The notes under the pieces: model-generated
Told to the model about the DNA's origin: nothing
The model's database searches: none
What the model saw: the letters and a program-made list of their open reading frames with translations, nothing else
Made by a program: the position numbers and the translations under genes
Shown here: positions 18,242 through 28,600 of the stretch, piece by piece
Numbering within the stretch: the stretch's first letter is position 1
How the letters are laid out: each line of letters opens with the position of its first letter
Source: Variovorax sp. PBL-H6
GTDB taxonomy: Bacteria; Pseudomonadota; Gammaproteobacteria; Burkholderiales; Burkholderiaceae_C
Length of the DNA: 64,000 nt
Assembly (NCBI RefSeq): GCF_901827155.1
Contig: NZ_LR594659.1
Location: 1,364,001-1,428,000, forward strand
Direction: 5' to 3'

Positions 18242-19258
18242 TCACGGTGACTTCGCCTGTGGGACAGGCAGCACTTCGCGCACGACGCCCAGCATGTGCT
18301 CGCCCAGCGCCAGCTGGCCATGCATGGACAGGTGGGTGTCGTTGGAGAAAAAGAAGTCCTGGATTTGTGCGCTCTTCTCGCGGGAGAAGGCGTAGAGGTC
18401 GGGCCCGAGCTTGGCCTCGACGAATCCCTTCACGAAGTCTTTCGAGAATTCGGGCCTGAGATAGACGGTGGCCTTGTTGGGAATCACCATCCACAGCTGC
18501 GGAATGGCCGGGTGCTGCGCGGCAAAGGTCTTGATGCGCTCCAAAGTCCCCGTGGTCAGCGGGCCGTTGCCTTCTTCATCGACAAAAACCGGCAGCTTGT
18601 TGCACTCTCGATGGGAGAAGTATTTACAACCTTCCGGGAAGGACCGAACCCAGGTGTTCTTGTTGAACAGGAGATCGACGCTCGACCTCTTCGCTCGCCA
18701 CGAGTTGTAGTAGGCCTCGGGGCCGGTATCGAAGCGCGCAGTCCAGTTGGGCAGCGCATCGGGCCCGGGAAGCGTGGCTGGCTTGACGAAGGGCTCGAGC
18801 TTCGACTCGAAGGGCTTGACGACCTTGTTGCAGGCCTGGCCATCGACCGTGCGCTCATCGAGCAGGCGCTCCACGCTTTCGAAGATGATCAGCTTGCCCT
18901 TGAAGCCGGCGCGCTGGAGCCACTGGTCGAAATCCTTGCACATCACCGTGCCGTACTGGCCCCAGTACGTGGTGGCGACGCGGTAGCCCGCCTTCACCAG
19001 CGACGCCTGCCAATAGAGCGTCATCGAGAAGCTGTCGCCGATGACCAGGACGTCGGCCTCGCCGACCGGCGCCGCCTTGAGGTAGGCCGGGTCGACCGTG
19101 GGTCCCGGCTTGGTCCAGCCGAAATCCTCTTCCGCCAGGTGGCCGATGCGGGTCAGGTCGCCATAGGGCGGGAGCGTGGTCAGCGAGACGAGCCACATGG
19201 CGAACACGGCCACATAGCCGGTGACGAAGATGCGGAGCCAGACTTTTGCGAGCGTCAT
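18242..19258 (-). CDS. SGNH-type protein resembling AlgJ/AlgX (putative O-acetyltransferase partner)
   Basis: A 338-residue protein with one N-terminal membrane helix (residues about 6-25, LRIFVTGYVAVFAMWLVSL) and a periplasmic SGNH-like domain. Catalytic signatures are VIGDSFSM (serine) and NDTHLSMHG (Asp-x-x-His), the arrangement of AlgJ, AlgX and PatB-type acetyl transferases. It starts 10 bases after the MBOAT gene ends, the typical pairing in which the MBOAT passes acetyl groups across the membrane and the SGNH partner transfers them to a glycan. The ATG at 19258 excludes an upstream tail overlapping the MBOAT gene. No alginate synthesis genes are nearby, so the acceptor is unknown. Confidence 0.8.
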   Translation of the reverse strand: MTLAKVWLRIFVTGYVAVFAMWLVSLTTLPPYGDLTRIGHLAEEDFGWTKPGPTVDPAYLKAAPVGEADVLVIGDSFSMTLYWQASLVKAGYRVATTYWGQYGTVMCKDFDQWLQRAGFKGKLIIFESVERLLDERTVDGQACNKVVKPFESKLEPFVKPATLPGPDALPNWTARFDTGPEAYYNSWRAKRSSVDLLFNKNTWVRSFPEGCKYFSHRECNKLPVFVDEEGNGPLTTGTLERIKTFAAQHPAIPQLWMVIPNKATVYLRPEFSKDFVKGFVEAKLGPDLYAFSREKSAQIQDFFFSNDTHLSMHGQLALGEHMLGVVREVLPVPQAKSP

Positions 19259-19268
19259 GTCGCTTGTT

Positions 19269-20762
19269 TCAGAATTGGAAGTACAGGAAGGGGCTGTAGC
19301 CGCCCAGCTTCGACACCGCCCAGGCGAATACCAGGAAGCTGCCGGCGGCAACCATCAGGGTCGAACCCAGGGCCAGCACCCTGTTGCCGGCCAGCGCCTG
19401 CGGATGGGGCACCCATCGCTCGAGCGAAATGGTAGGCGGGAAGCTCAGGCAGATGACCAGGCCGACCAGCAGCGTCCTGAAGAACTCGGACTTGCGGTAG
19501 GGCACGAGCCCCAACTCGCTGAAGGCGCTCGGAGGGGCCCCGTGCATGCCCAGCATGCCCTTGTAGACGGCAATTGCCGTGTGCATGCCGTCGGCGCGGA
19601 ACACCACCCACGCGATCATCACGCACAGGAAGGTGAGCAGCCAGCCGACCACGCGGCCCACGGGCCCTGCCGGTACGTTGCGCCGCACCTTGGCGTTCCA
19701 GAGGTGGTTGACCATCAGGTAGGCACCGTGCAGCGCGCCCCAGATCACGAAGGTCCAGGCGGCGCCGTGCCAGAGGCCGCCCAGCAACATGGTGAGGAAC
19801 AGGTTCAGGTAGCGCCGGGCCGGACCCTTTCGGTTGCCGCCCAGCGGGACGTAAAGGTAGTCGCGCAGGAAGGTCGACAGCGAAATATGCCAGCGCCGCC
19901 AGAACTCGATGATGTTGGTCGACTTGTAGGGCGAGCGGAAGTTGAGCGGGAGTTGCACGCCCAGGCACAGCGAGAGGCCGACCGCCATGTCCGAGTAGCC
20001 CGAGAAGTCGAAGTAGATCTGCAGCGTATAGGCGAGCACGCCGAACCACGCGGTATAGAGCGTGGGGGCCATGCCGTTGTGCGCGCCGTTGAACATCAGG
20101 TCCGCGTACTGGCCCATCGGGTCGGCGATGATCAGTTTCTTGGCCAGCCCGAAGCTGAAGATGGCCAGACCTACGGCCACCTTCTGCGGATCGGCCTTGT
20201 AGGTCTGCGGGTTGGCGAACTGCGGCATCATCTGCGCGTGGTGGAGCACGGGGCCCGCGATCAGGTGCGGGAAGTAGGTGACGAACAGTGCGTAGTGGAT
20301 GAAGCTGCGCTCGTGCACCTTGCCCTGCCAGCAATCGACCAGGAAGGCGATCTGCGTGAAGGTGTAGAACGAGATCCCGATCGGCAGCGCGATGTGCAGC
20401 ATCGGGATGGGCGAGAAGCCCGCGGCCGCCAATCCCTCGTTGACGTTCGAGACGAAGAAGTTCGCGTACTTGAACACCGCCAACACGCCGAGGTTCACCA
20501 CCAGGGCAATGATCAGCAGGCGCTTGCGCTCGGCGTCGCCGCGGCCCGGCCCGGGCGTGAGCCGCAACCCGAACCAGTAATTGATGCAGATCGAGCCGAT
20601 CAGCAGCGGCAGCGCCTTGACGCTCCACCAGCCGTAGAAGAACAGCGAGGCGAGGGCCAGGAAGCCGGCCGCAGCGCGTGCATTGCGTTTGCCGATCAGG
20701 AAGAAGCCGAGCAGGACGATCGGGAAATAGACGAAGAGAAACGCGTGCGAATTGAAAAGCAT
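19269..20762 (-). CDS. MBOAT family O-acyltransferase (AlgI-like)
   Basis: A 497-residue polytopic membrane protein of the membrane-bound O-acyltransferase family. It starts MLFNSHAFLFVYFPIVLLGF as AlgI does, contains IYFDFSGYSDMAVGLSLCLG, the conserved FWRRWHISLSTFLRDYLYVPLGG segment, and LGGLWHGAAWTFVIWGALHG, which carries the invariant histidine. AlgI-type MBOATs supply acetyl groups for O-acetylation of exopolysaccharide or cell-wall glycan in the periplasm. It precedes the SGNH-like partner by 10 bases and lies 84 bases after coaE, reading the same way. Confidence 0.92.
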   Translation of the reverse strand: MLFNSHAFLFVYFPIVLLGFFLIGKRNARAAAGFLALASLFFYGWWSVKALPLLIGSICINYWFGLRLTPGPGRGDAERKRLLIIALVVNLGVLAVFKYANFFVSNVNEGLAAAGFSPIPMLHIALPIGISFYTFTQIAFLVDCWQGKVHERSFIHYALFVTYFPHLIAGPVLHHAQMMPQFANPQTYKADPQKVAVGLAIFSFGLAKKLIIADPMGQYADLMFNGAHNGMAPTLYTAWFGVLAYTLQIYFDFSGYSDMAVGLSLCLGVQLPLNFRSPYKSTNIIEFWRRWHISLSTFLRDYLYVPLGGNRKGPARRYLNLFLTMLLGGLWHGAAWTFVIWGALHGAYLMVNHLWNAKVRRNVPAGPVGRVVGWLLTFLCVMIAWVVFRADGMHTAIAVYKGMLGMHGAPPSAFSELGLVPYRKSEFFRTLLVGLVICLSFPPTISLERWVPHPQALAGNRVLALGSTLMVAAGSFLVFAWAVSKLGGYSPFLYFQF

Positions 20763-20846
20763 CTCGGATGGGGCGGACGCGCTGGCCTCGTTCGCCGTCT
20801 TCTTCTGTTCGATGGGGGAGCCGCCGCCGGGGCAGCAAACCTTGGA

Positions 20847-21485
20847 TTATCGCTGGGCAGCCCGACGCCAGGACAGAGCGCGCACCTCGACCGCAAGTTC
20901 CTCGAGCGACAGCGCCTCATTGAAGATCACTGCATCCGCGGCCGCACGGCGCGCACTTCGCGGCGCCTGCTGCGCAATCACAGCCCGCACGGCCTCGGGG
21001 CTCCAGCCCGAGCGCAAGACGACGCGCTGCAACTGGCTCTCTTCGGTAGCGTCGACCACCAGCACGCGGTCGACCAAGGCGCGCCAACGCCCCGATTCGA
21101 CCAGCAGTGGCACGTCGAAGACGATCAGCCCGGGGCCGGCGGCGGCTGCCTGGGCTTCGCACTCCGCGCCGATCGCCGGGTGGAGAATGGCCGTGAGCCG
21201 CTCCTTTGCCGCCGGGTCCGCAAACACCAGCTCCCGCATGCGGGCGCGGTCCATGCTGCCGTCGACAGCGACGAAGGAGGGTCCGAAGGCAGCCTCGATC
21301 GCCGGCATCGCGGCGCCTTGCGGCTGGGTGATGGCACGCGCGATGGCGTCGGTGTCGATCAGCGTCGCGCCATCGGCGACCAGGATGGACGCGACCGTGC
21401 TCTTGCCGCTACCGATGCCGCCGGTCAGGCCGATGCGCAGGCTCAGAGGGTCAGGGCGCCCAGGGGAAATGCGAAGGGAATCCAT
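20847..21485 (-). CDS. coaE: Dephospho-CoA kinase
   Basis: A 212-residue P-loop kinase for the last step of coenzyme A synthesis. It shows the Walker [13 protein letters not shown], the [10 protein letters not shown] substrate region, [12 protein letters not shown], and [11 protein letters not shown], all diagnostic of CoaE. The ATG at 21485 gives an N-terminus slightly longer than usual ([20 protein letters not shown]); a later start just before SLRIGLTGG is possible. It overlaps the 3' end of pilD by 43 bases, so it is translationally linked to the pilus genes, as in other Burkholderiales and Pseudomonas. Confidence 0.95.
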   Translation of the reverse strand: MDSLRISPGRPDPLSLRIGLTGGIGSGKSTVASILVADGATLIDTDAIARAITQPQGAAMPAIEAAFGPSFVAVDGSMDRARMRELVFADPAAKERLTAILHPAIGAECEAQAAAAGPGLIVFDVPLLVESGRWRALVDRVLVVDATEESQLQRVVLRSGWSPEAVRAVIAQQAPRSARRAAADAVIFNEALSLEELAVEVRALSWRRAAQR

Positions 21486-22408
21486 TGCCGCACAGTATCG
21501 GGTCCGGCGACGAGGCACACGAGCCCGGCGCCTGCCAGGAAGGGGCCGAACGAGATCGGAACATCCTTGTGGGCCAGCTTGCCGATCAGCAGCAGCAGCG
21601 TGCCGAGGGTGGCACCCACCAGCGACGAGACCAGCACGATGGCGATGAGGTAGTCGGCGCCCAGCCAGGCGCCGAGCGCCGCCAGCAGCTTGAAGTCGCC
21701 GTAGCCCATGCCCTCCTTGCCGGTCGCAAGTCGGTAGGCGTGATAGACCAGCCAGAGGCTCAGATAGCCGAACACGGCGCCCCAGACCGCGGAGGCCAGC
21801 GGCACATGCGTCAGGCCGGCTGCCGCGCCGATGAGGCCGAGCCACAGCAGCGCATAGTTGAGCGAATCGGGCAGGTACTGCGTGTCCAGGTCGATCAGGA
21901 ACTGGCAGACCAGCAGCGCCGCGAAGGCGGCCCACAGCGCTGCGGCGGGCGTCAACCCGTAGCGCCACGCGCACAGCGCAAACAGCGCCGCGGTGACCAG
22001 TTCCACCAGGGGGTAGCGTGGGCTGATCGGCGTCTTGCAGGCGCTGCAGCGTCCGCGCAGCAACAGGTAGCTGAGCACCGGCACGTTTTCGTACCAGCGG
22101 ATTGCGTGGCCGCAGTGTCCGCAGCGCGAGGCCGGGCGGGCGAGGGTGAAGGGGGGCAGGGCGTCCACGAGCTTGGCCGCGTCGCCGGCGGCGGCTTCGA
22201 GCCGAGGGGGTGTGTCCGACTTCGGTCCGAACACCAGGCTCCACAAAGAGGGCGCGCCCTCCACCTTCATCAGGTTGCCTACGGCCTCGGCCAGCCACTG
22301 CCGGTACATCATGATCGGCGTGCGGTAGATCACCACGTTGAGAAAGCTGCCGACGAGCAGCCCCAGCACGCCGGCCAATGCGGCGTCGGCCCCCTGCGAC
22401 AGCAGCAT
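21443..22408 (-). CDS. pilD: Prepilin peptidase / N-methyltransferase PilD
   Basis: A 321-residue inner-membrane aspartic protease that cleaves and N-methylates type IV prepilins and type II secretion pseudopilins. Residues 1-30 form the first helix with [10 protein letters not shown]. The two cysteine pairs of the methyltransferase zinc site are at 96/99 (CGHC) and 121/124 (CSAC). Catalytic aspartates lie in [11 protein letters not shown] and in GYGDFK. The cytoplasmic loop before the cysteines is longer than in E. coli relatives. pilC and pilD share one base and coaE overlaps the 3' end. Confidence 0.96.
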   Translation of the reverse strand: MLLSQGADAALAGVLGLLVGSFLNVVIYRTPIMMYRQWLAEAVGNLMKVEGAPSLWSLVFGPKSDTPPRLEAAAGDAAKLVDALPPFTLARPASRCGHCGHAIRWYENVPVLSYLLLRGRCSACKTPISPRYPLVELVTAALFALCAWRYGLTPAAALWAAFAALLVCQFLIDLDTQYLPDSLNYALLWLGLIGAAAGLTHVPLASAVWGAVFGYLSLWLVYHAYRLATGKEGMGYGDFKLLAALGAWLGADYLIAIVLVSSLVGATLGTLLLLIGKLAHKDVPISFGPFLAGAGLVCLVAGPDTVRQWIPFAFPLGALTL

Positions 22409-23631
22409 CAGACGACCTGGCCGAGCTTGAAGATGGGCAGGTACATCGAGACCACGATGCCACCGATGATCACCCCGAGGAACACGATGATGATCGGCTC
22501 CATCAGGCTCGACAGGCCCGCGACCATGTCGTCGACCTCCGATTCATAGAAGTCGGCAGCCTTGCCCAGCATGTGGTCGATGGACCCGGACTCCTCGCCG
22601 ATGGCGGTCATCTGCAGGACCATCGAGGGGAACAGGTTGGCATTGGTCATGGCCATCGTCAGGCTGGTGCCGGTCGAGACCTCCTGCTGGATCTTGACCG
22701 TGGCGTCGCCGTACACCGTGTTGCCTGAAGCGCCGCCCACCGAATCAAGGGCCTCCACGAGCGGCACACCCGCCGCGAACATGGTGGCCAGGGTGCGGGT
22801 CCATCGGGCCACGCAGGATTTCTCGATCAGCGTGCCGAAGATCGGCACGCGCAGCAGCAAGCGGTCCATGAAGCGCTGGACCTTTTCGTTGCGCTTCCAG
22901 GCCTGGAAGAAGAAGTACAGCCCGCCGCCGATCACACCGAAGATCAGCCACCAGTAGGCGACGAAGAATTCGCTGATCCCCATCACGATGAGCGTCGGCG
23001 CCGGCAGGTCGGCGCCGAAGGAACTGAACACCTGCTTGAAGGCCGGGATCACGAAGATCATGATGATCGCGACCACCACGAAGGCGACCACGACCACCGA
23101 GGTGGGATACATCAGCGCCGACTTGATCTTCGACTTGATGGCCTCCGTCTTCTCCATGTAGGTGGCAAGGCGGTCGAGCAGTTCTTCCAGGATACCGGCG
23201 GCCTCGCCGGCCTCGACCAGGTTGCAATAGAGGTTGTCGAAGTACTTCGGGAACTTGCGGAAGGCGGCGGACAGGGAGGTGCCGGTCTCGACGTCGCTGC
23301 GAATGTCGTTGAGCAGCTTGGCCACGCTCGGGTTGGCATTGCCGCGTCCTACGATGTCGAAGGCCTGCAGCAGCGGCACGCCCGCCTTCATCATGGTCGC
23401 CAGCTGGCGCGTGAAGATGGCGATGTCCTTCGGCTTGATGGCCTTGCCGGAGCGCATGCGCCGCTTCTTGATCTTCGAGGCCAGCACTCCCTGGCGACGC
23501 AGCGCGGCCTGGACCTGGTTCTCGCCGGCGGCCCGGACCTCGCCGCGCACCACCTTGCCGTTGCGGTCCTTGCCTTCCCACTCGAAGACGTATTCCTTGA
23601 GCGCCGTCCGGGATGCTGCTGCTGTTGCCAT
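22408..23631 (-). CDS. pilC: Type IV pilus inner-membrane platform protein PilC
   Basis: A 407-residue GspF-type platform protein that couples the PilB motor to pilin assembly. It has the N-terminal cytoplasmic segment ([18 protein letters not shown]), two repeated GspF domains ([20 protein letters not shown] and [20 protein letters not shown]), and three membrane segments including [20 protein letters not shown] and [20 protein letters not shown]. Length is normal. It starts 15 bases after pilB ends and its last base is the first of pilD. Confidence 0.97.
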   Translation of the reverse strand: MATAAASRTALKEYVFEWEGKDRNGKVVRGEVRAAGENQVQAALRRQGVLASKIKKRRMRSGKAIKPKDIAIFTRQLATMMKAGVPLLQAFDIVGRGNANPSVAKLLNDIRSDVETGTSLSAAFRKFPKYFDNLYCNLVEAGEAAGILEELLDRLATYMEKTEAIKSKIKSALMYPTSVVVVAFVVVAIIMIFVIPAFKQVFSSFGADLPAPTLIVMGISEFFVAYWWLIFGVIGGGLYFFFQAWKRNEKVQRFMDRLLLRVPIFGTLIEKSCVARWTRTLATMFAAGVPLVEALDSVGGASGNTVYGDATVKIQQEVSTGTSLTMAMTNANLFPSMVLQMTAIGEESGSIDHMLGKAADFYESEVDDMVAGLSSLMEPIIIVFLGVIIGGIVVSMYLPIFKLGQVV

Positions 23632-23646
23632 TCGATGTCCGCTTCT

Positions 23647-25380
23647 CTATTCGTTGGTGACCGCGAGCACTTCTTCGAGGGAAGTCAGGCCCTGCATGAC
23701 TTTCCGCAGCCCGGAAGTCCGCAGCGAGCGCACGCCCTCGGCTTCGGACTGCTTGGCGATCTCGAGCGCACTGCCGTCGCGCAGGATGATCTTCTGGATC
23801 TCCTCGGAGATCGGCATCACCTGGTAGATGCCCACCCGGCCCTTGTAGCCGCCGTTGCATGAAGAACAGCCGACGGGCCTGTAGGGCTTCCAGGTGCCGT
23901 CGATGTCACGGTCCTTGAAGCCGGCGTCGAGCAGCGCTTCCCTGGGCACCTCGATCGGCGCCTTGCACACGGTGCACAGCCGGCGCGCCAGCCGCTGGGC
24001 GGTGATGAGGATCACGCTGGATGCGATGTTGAAAGGCGCGATGCCCATGTTGCGCATCCGCGTCAGCGTGGTCGGGGCATCGTTGGTGTGGAGGGTCGAC
24101 AGCACCAGGTGGCCGGTTTGCGCAGCCTTGATCGCGATGTCGGCGGTTTCCAGGTCGCGGATTTCGCCGACCATGATGATGTCGGGATCCTGGCGCAGGA
24201 AGGCGCGCAGCGCGGTTGCGAAGGTCAGCCCTGCCTTGTCGTTGACGTTGACCTGGTTGACGCCGGGCAGGTTGATTTCAGACGGGTCCTCCGCCGTGGC
24301 GATGTTGACGCCGGGCTTGTTCAGCAGGTTCAGGCAGGTGTAGAGCGAGACCGTCTTGCCCGAGCCTGTCGGCCCGGTGACCAGCACCATGCCGTACGGA
24401 CGGCCGATGGCCTGCATCAGCCGCTCTTTCTCGTCGGCGTCGTAGCCCAGGGCATCGATGCCCAGGCGCGCGCTGCTCGGGTCGAGGATACGCACCACGA
24501 TCTTCTCGCCGAACAGCGTGGGCAGGGTGCTGACGCGGAAATCGATCACCCGCTCCGGGCCGATCTTGAGCTTCATGCGGCCGTCCTGCGGCACGCGTTT
24601 CTCGGAGATGTCGAGCCGCGAGATCACCTTGATGCGAGAGGCCAGCTTGTCCTTGATGACGGTGGGCGGCGTGGCGATTTCGCGCAGTTCGCCGTCGACC
24701 CGGAAGCGCACGCGATACTGGTGCTCGTAGGGCTCGAAGTGGATGTCCGACGCGCGCATGCTGAAGGCGTCGAGCAGCATCTTGTGCAGGAAGCGGACGA
24801 CCGGCGCGTCCTCGACCTCGGCGATCGCCGCTTCGTTCGCGTCGGCACTCTCGGCGATCGAGGAGTCGTCGAACTCGAACTCGGCGCCGACGATGCTGTC
24901 GATGGTTTCGGCGGCGCTCACCGCCGCCGCCTCGATCATGCGGGAGAGCTTGTCGTACTCGGCAACGACCCAATCCACGCCCATCTGCGACGCGAACTTT
25001 ATTTTTTCCGCCGCCTGCTGGTCCGAGGGGTCGGCTGTTGCGACGATGAGACGGTTGTTGCGCTTGCTGAGCACCACGACCCGATAGGCCTGGCACAGCT
25101 TGGAGTCCAGCAGGTCCTTCGGCAGGCGCTGGGAATCGACGGCGTCGAGGTCGAGCAGGGGCGCGCCGAAGGCGCTCGACAGCGTATGGGCAAGATCCGC
25201 CGCGGAGACCGCGCCGGTGCCGGTCAGCTCGGCGATGAAGCTGCTGCGCCCGCTGAGGGACTTCTGATAGATCTCCTCCGCAGTCTTCGCCGGCAGCTTG
25301 CCGGCGGAGATCAAGGCGCGGGCCAGCCCTGGCAGGGCGATTGATGCGCTTTCTTTGGCGAGAGGGTCAGCAGCGGCCAT
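23647..25380 (-). CDS. pilB: Type IV pilus assembly ATPase PilB
   Basis: A 577-residue hexameric ATPase that powers pilus extension. It has the N-terminal MshEN/GspE-N domain (about 10-150), ASDIHFEPYEHQYRVRFRVD, the Walker A GPTGSGKT (336-343), the Asp box and Walker B DPDIIMVGEIRD (about 399-409), the His box, and the zinc tetracysteine CTVC (469-472) and CSSC (505-508) that distinguishes PilB from PilT. It is first in the pilBCD-coaE operon. The upstream 221-base gap probably holds its promoter; no clear sigma-54 site was seen. pilA and pilT are not in the window. Confidence 0.97.
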   Translation of the reverse strand: MAAADPLAKESASIALPGLARALISAGKLPAKTAEEIYQKSLSGRSSFIAELTGTGAVSAADLAHTLSSAFGAPLLDLDAVDSQRLPKDLLDSKLCQAYRVVVLSKRNNRLIVATADPSDQQAAEKIKFASQMGVDWVVAEYDKLSRMIEAAAVSAAETIDSIVGAEFEFDDSSIAESADANEAAIAEVEDAPVVRFLHKMLLDAFSMRASDIHFEPYEHQYRVRFRVDGELREIATPPTVIKDKLASRIKVISRLDISEKRVPQDGRMKLKIGPERVIDFRVSTLPTLFGEKIVVRILDPSSARLGIDALGYDADEKERLMQAIGRPYGMVLVTGPTGSGKTVSLYTCLNLLNKPGVNIATAEDPSEINLPGVNQVNVNDKAGLTFATALRAFLRQDPDIIMVGEIRDLETADIAIKAAQTGHLVLSTLHTNDAPTTLTRMRNMGIAPFNIASSVILITAQRLARRLCTVCKAPIEVPREALLDAGFKDRDIDGTWKPYRPVGCSSCNGGYKGRVGIYQVMPISEEIQKIILRDGSALEIAKQSEAEGVRSLRTSGLRKVMQGLTSLEEVLAVTNE

Positions 25381-25601
25381 TCAGTGAATGTAACAAGACG
25401 TGAAAGAGCTTCACGATCATCGCTGATCAACCCGGGGCTGTAAACCGATCCATTTGGACCGAAGCGCGCAGCATTTTGCATTTACTGCCGGAAAGGCGTG
25501 GGCGAAACCAGCGTTCGAACGAGGCGCCAGTTTAGGCCCAAACAAGCATCAGCCTCGTTCTCCCGCCTGGGTGCGTGCCCTGCTGGGCCGCAGCCCATGA
25601 G

Positions 25602-28600
25602 CTACCTGGCTGGCTGGACCTTCAGCCGCTCGTTGGGCAGCTCGCCGAACATCTCCGGGGCATAGAGGGCCTCGACCCGGCTGGGCGGCAGGGCGAATTC
25701 GCCGACGTTGTTCAACCGCACCGTGTACTCCATCTTCACCACGCCCTTGGGCAGGTATTCGTAATAGCTGCGAAAGGCCTCGAAGCTGCGTTCTTCGAAG
25801 ACCGGCGAGCCGGAGCCCGAACGCTTCTCGCCCTGCGTTGCGATCTGGGAATCACGGCCCAGGCCGCTGCCGAGGATCGTGGCGCCGCCCGGGACCGGAT
25901 CGGTGATCGCGACCCACGTCATGTCCGCGCTGGCATTCACCTCCAGGCTCACGCGCAGCACGTCCCCGCGCGTGTAGACGCCTTTGACCGACTGCTCCAC
26001 GGGCGTCACAGTCTTCCTGATCGCATAGCCGGCGGAAAAGGGCGCCTTGCGCTGGACTGCCGCGACGGACTGCAGGGTGAGCCACGGCTTGCCACTGCCG
26101 CTCTGCGTGACCAGCAGGCTGTCGCGCGTTGCTGGTGCGTCCGCCGGCCAGGGGAGGAACATGCCGTTGTTGCGCAGGTTGCCCGGGGCAGCCGGAGCGC
26201 CGAAGGCAGTCGTCTGGTTCAGCGCACCCGCCGGGTCGCTGGCCTTGACGCGCTCGACCTTGCTCCAATCGACTTGCGCCTTGGCATCGCCGAGGTTGGC
26301 CGCAGTGATGCCGGTCACCGGCGTGTTCTCGAACTGCCTGGAGAACTTCTCGAGCGCGAGGCCACCCCACAGATTGGCCGTCGTCGTGTGCCAGGCGCCT
26401 TTCTGCTGGCGTCCGATGAAGCCGCTGGCGAGCTGGCCGATGTCTTCCCTCCAGGCGGGATCGTCCAGCACCGCCAGCAGCAGGCGCGCGGTGTTGACGT
26501 CGCCGCTGGCCATCAGCCACCACCAGTAGTCGTCGCGCTCGGTGCTGAAGATCAGCTTGGTGCCCTGATAACTCAGGCGGGACTTCAGCACGTTGTTCGC
26601 CTCCTCGATCCGCTGCTGCCGCTGCGGCAGGTCGGGCACGCGCTTGAGGATGTTGAGCCAGTCGACCACCGCGCTGGTCGGCCACTGGTTGGGCACGATG
26701 GCGATGCTGCCGATCATGCGGCCCTGCACCTTGCCGTAGCGCGAGAGCGCTTCCAGTGCCGCGAGCTTGCGCACGTCCAGGTCCTTGCGCGGGCTCCAGA
26801 ACTCGCGTTGGATGCGGCCTTCGACGAAAGCGATCAACCCCTGTTCCATCGGCGCGCGCGCCGCGTCGGGCAGCGCGAAAGCGGGATCGAGCGCGGCCGC
26901 CTCGTGGGCCGCGGCGAGCAGGTAAGCCGTCAGGATGTCGCTGCCGCGGTTGGCCTCGCCGTCGCGTGGCGGGAAGTAGTTGGCCAGGCCGTCGCCGTCC
27001 AGGTAGCCGGGCAGTTGCGCGACCACGGCCTGCCAGGCCTTGCCGTCGCGCAGGCCGATGGACTTGCTCGTCTTCTGCTCGAGGCAAGCGTAGGGGTAGG
27101 CGGCGAACCAGTCCCGCACGCCCGTCAGTCCCTCGGCCAGCCGCGGCTGCAGCGAGAGCTTGAGCCCTCCGCGGCCGGGCAGGGCGTCGGCCGGCGGCGC
27201 GATGTCGAGCGTGAATGGCCCGTCGAGCTGCACCAGCGTGGCCTGCTGGACCGTGAGTGGCACCGCGGGCACGATGCGCTGGCGCACCTTGAGCGCGTCG
27301 CGCGCACCGCCGATCTGGTCCTTGGCCTCGATCTCCCACAGGAGCGCCTCGGCGCGCGTCTGCGCCAGCTGGGCTGGAGCGGTGACCGTCCAGCTCAGCT
27401 CGCGAGCCTCGCCGGCCGGGATGTCGACCGTCTGCGGCTCGAGCGTCAGCAGGGTGGCGCGCGGCGCCGCCTCCACCTTCATCACCTTCTGCGTGGTATT
27501 GCGCAGCGTGATCTGGGCGCGGAACTGGTCGTCCTCGCGCACCAGCGGCGGCAGGCCGCTGATGATCTGCAGATCCTGCGTGGCCTGGATCGACGCCTGG
27601 CCGGTGCCGAAGAGCCCGGTGCCTGCATCCGCCACGGCGACGACCCTGAAAGTCGTCAGCGCATCGTTGAGCGGCACCGTCACCTGGGCCTGGCCGTTGG
27701 CGTCGAGCACCACTGCCGGGTTCCACAGCAGCAGGGTGTCGAGCAGCTCGCGGGTCTGGCCCTTGCCGCCGCCACCGCCGGCCGGCACCGCCTTGCGGCC
27801 GTAGTGACGCCGCCCCACGATTTCCATCTGCGCGGTAGAAGTAGAGACGCCCCAGCTGCGCCGCTGCAGCATCGCCTCGAGCAGCTTCCAGCTGTCGTTG
27901 GGCATCAGCTCCAGCAGGGCCTGGTCGACCGCGGCCAGTGCCACCTCGGCGCCTGCGGCGGGCTTGCCGTCGGGCAGCCGAGCCGAGATCGTGACCAGCG
28001 CCTTGCCGCGGACCGGGTAGCTGGGCTTGTCGCTCGCCACTTTCACGTCGAGCTGATGGGCCTGCGTACCCACGCGGATTTCGGCCAGCCCGAGCCGGTA
28101 GGCCGGCTTGCTCAGGTCGACCAAGGCGGTGGGCGCCACGTATTCCTTGCCCTCGTACCAGAAGGCGGTCCACCATTCGCGCGGCGCCTTGAAGCCCCAG
28201 GTGAAGAAGCTGTACCACGGCACCTCGCGCAGCCGCCCGCGCAGTGCGAGCACGCTCACGTACGCGTTGGGTCCCCATTCAGGCTTGACCTGCAGCGTGA
28301 CCGTCGGGTCCTTGCCGTCGAGACGGACGACCTGCGTCTCGATCACGCCCTCGCGCTCGACCGACACCAGCGCCGTCGCGAAGCGGAAGGGGCTGCGCAC
28401 CTGGAAGCGGGCGGTCTCGCCGGGCTGGTAGTTCTTCTTTTCGGGCAGCACGTCGATGCGGTCATGGTCCTCGCCGCCGAACCAGAGCTCGCCCTGGCGC
28501 GTGACGTAGACCGAGCTGGCGGCGCGGCTGTCGCGCCCTTCGGCATCGGTGGCGCTCGCGATCAGCTCGACCTGGCCGGCCTCCTTGAGCTCGGCCTCGC

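Noticed and set aside
18242..20762. Alginate biosynthesis locus
   Set aside because: Only the acetylation-type pair is present; no algD, alg8, alg44 or epimerase genes are near.
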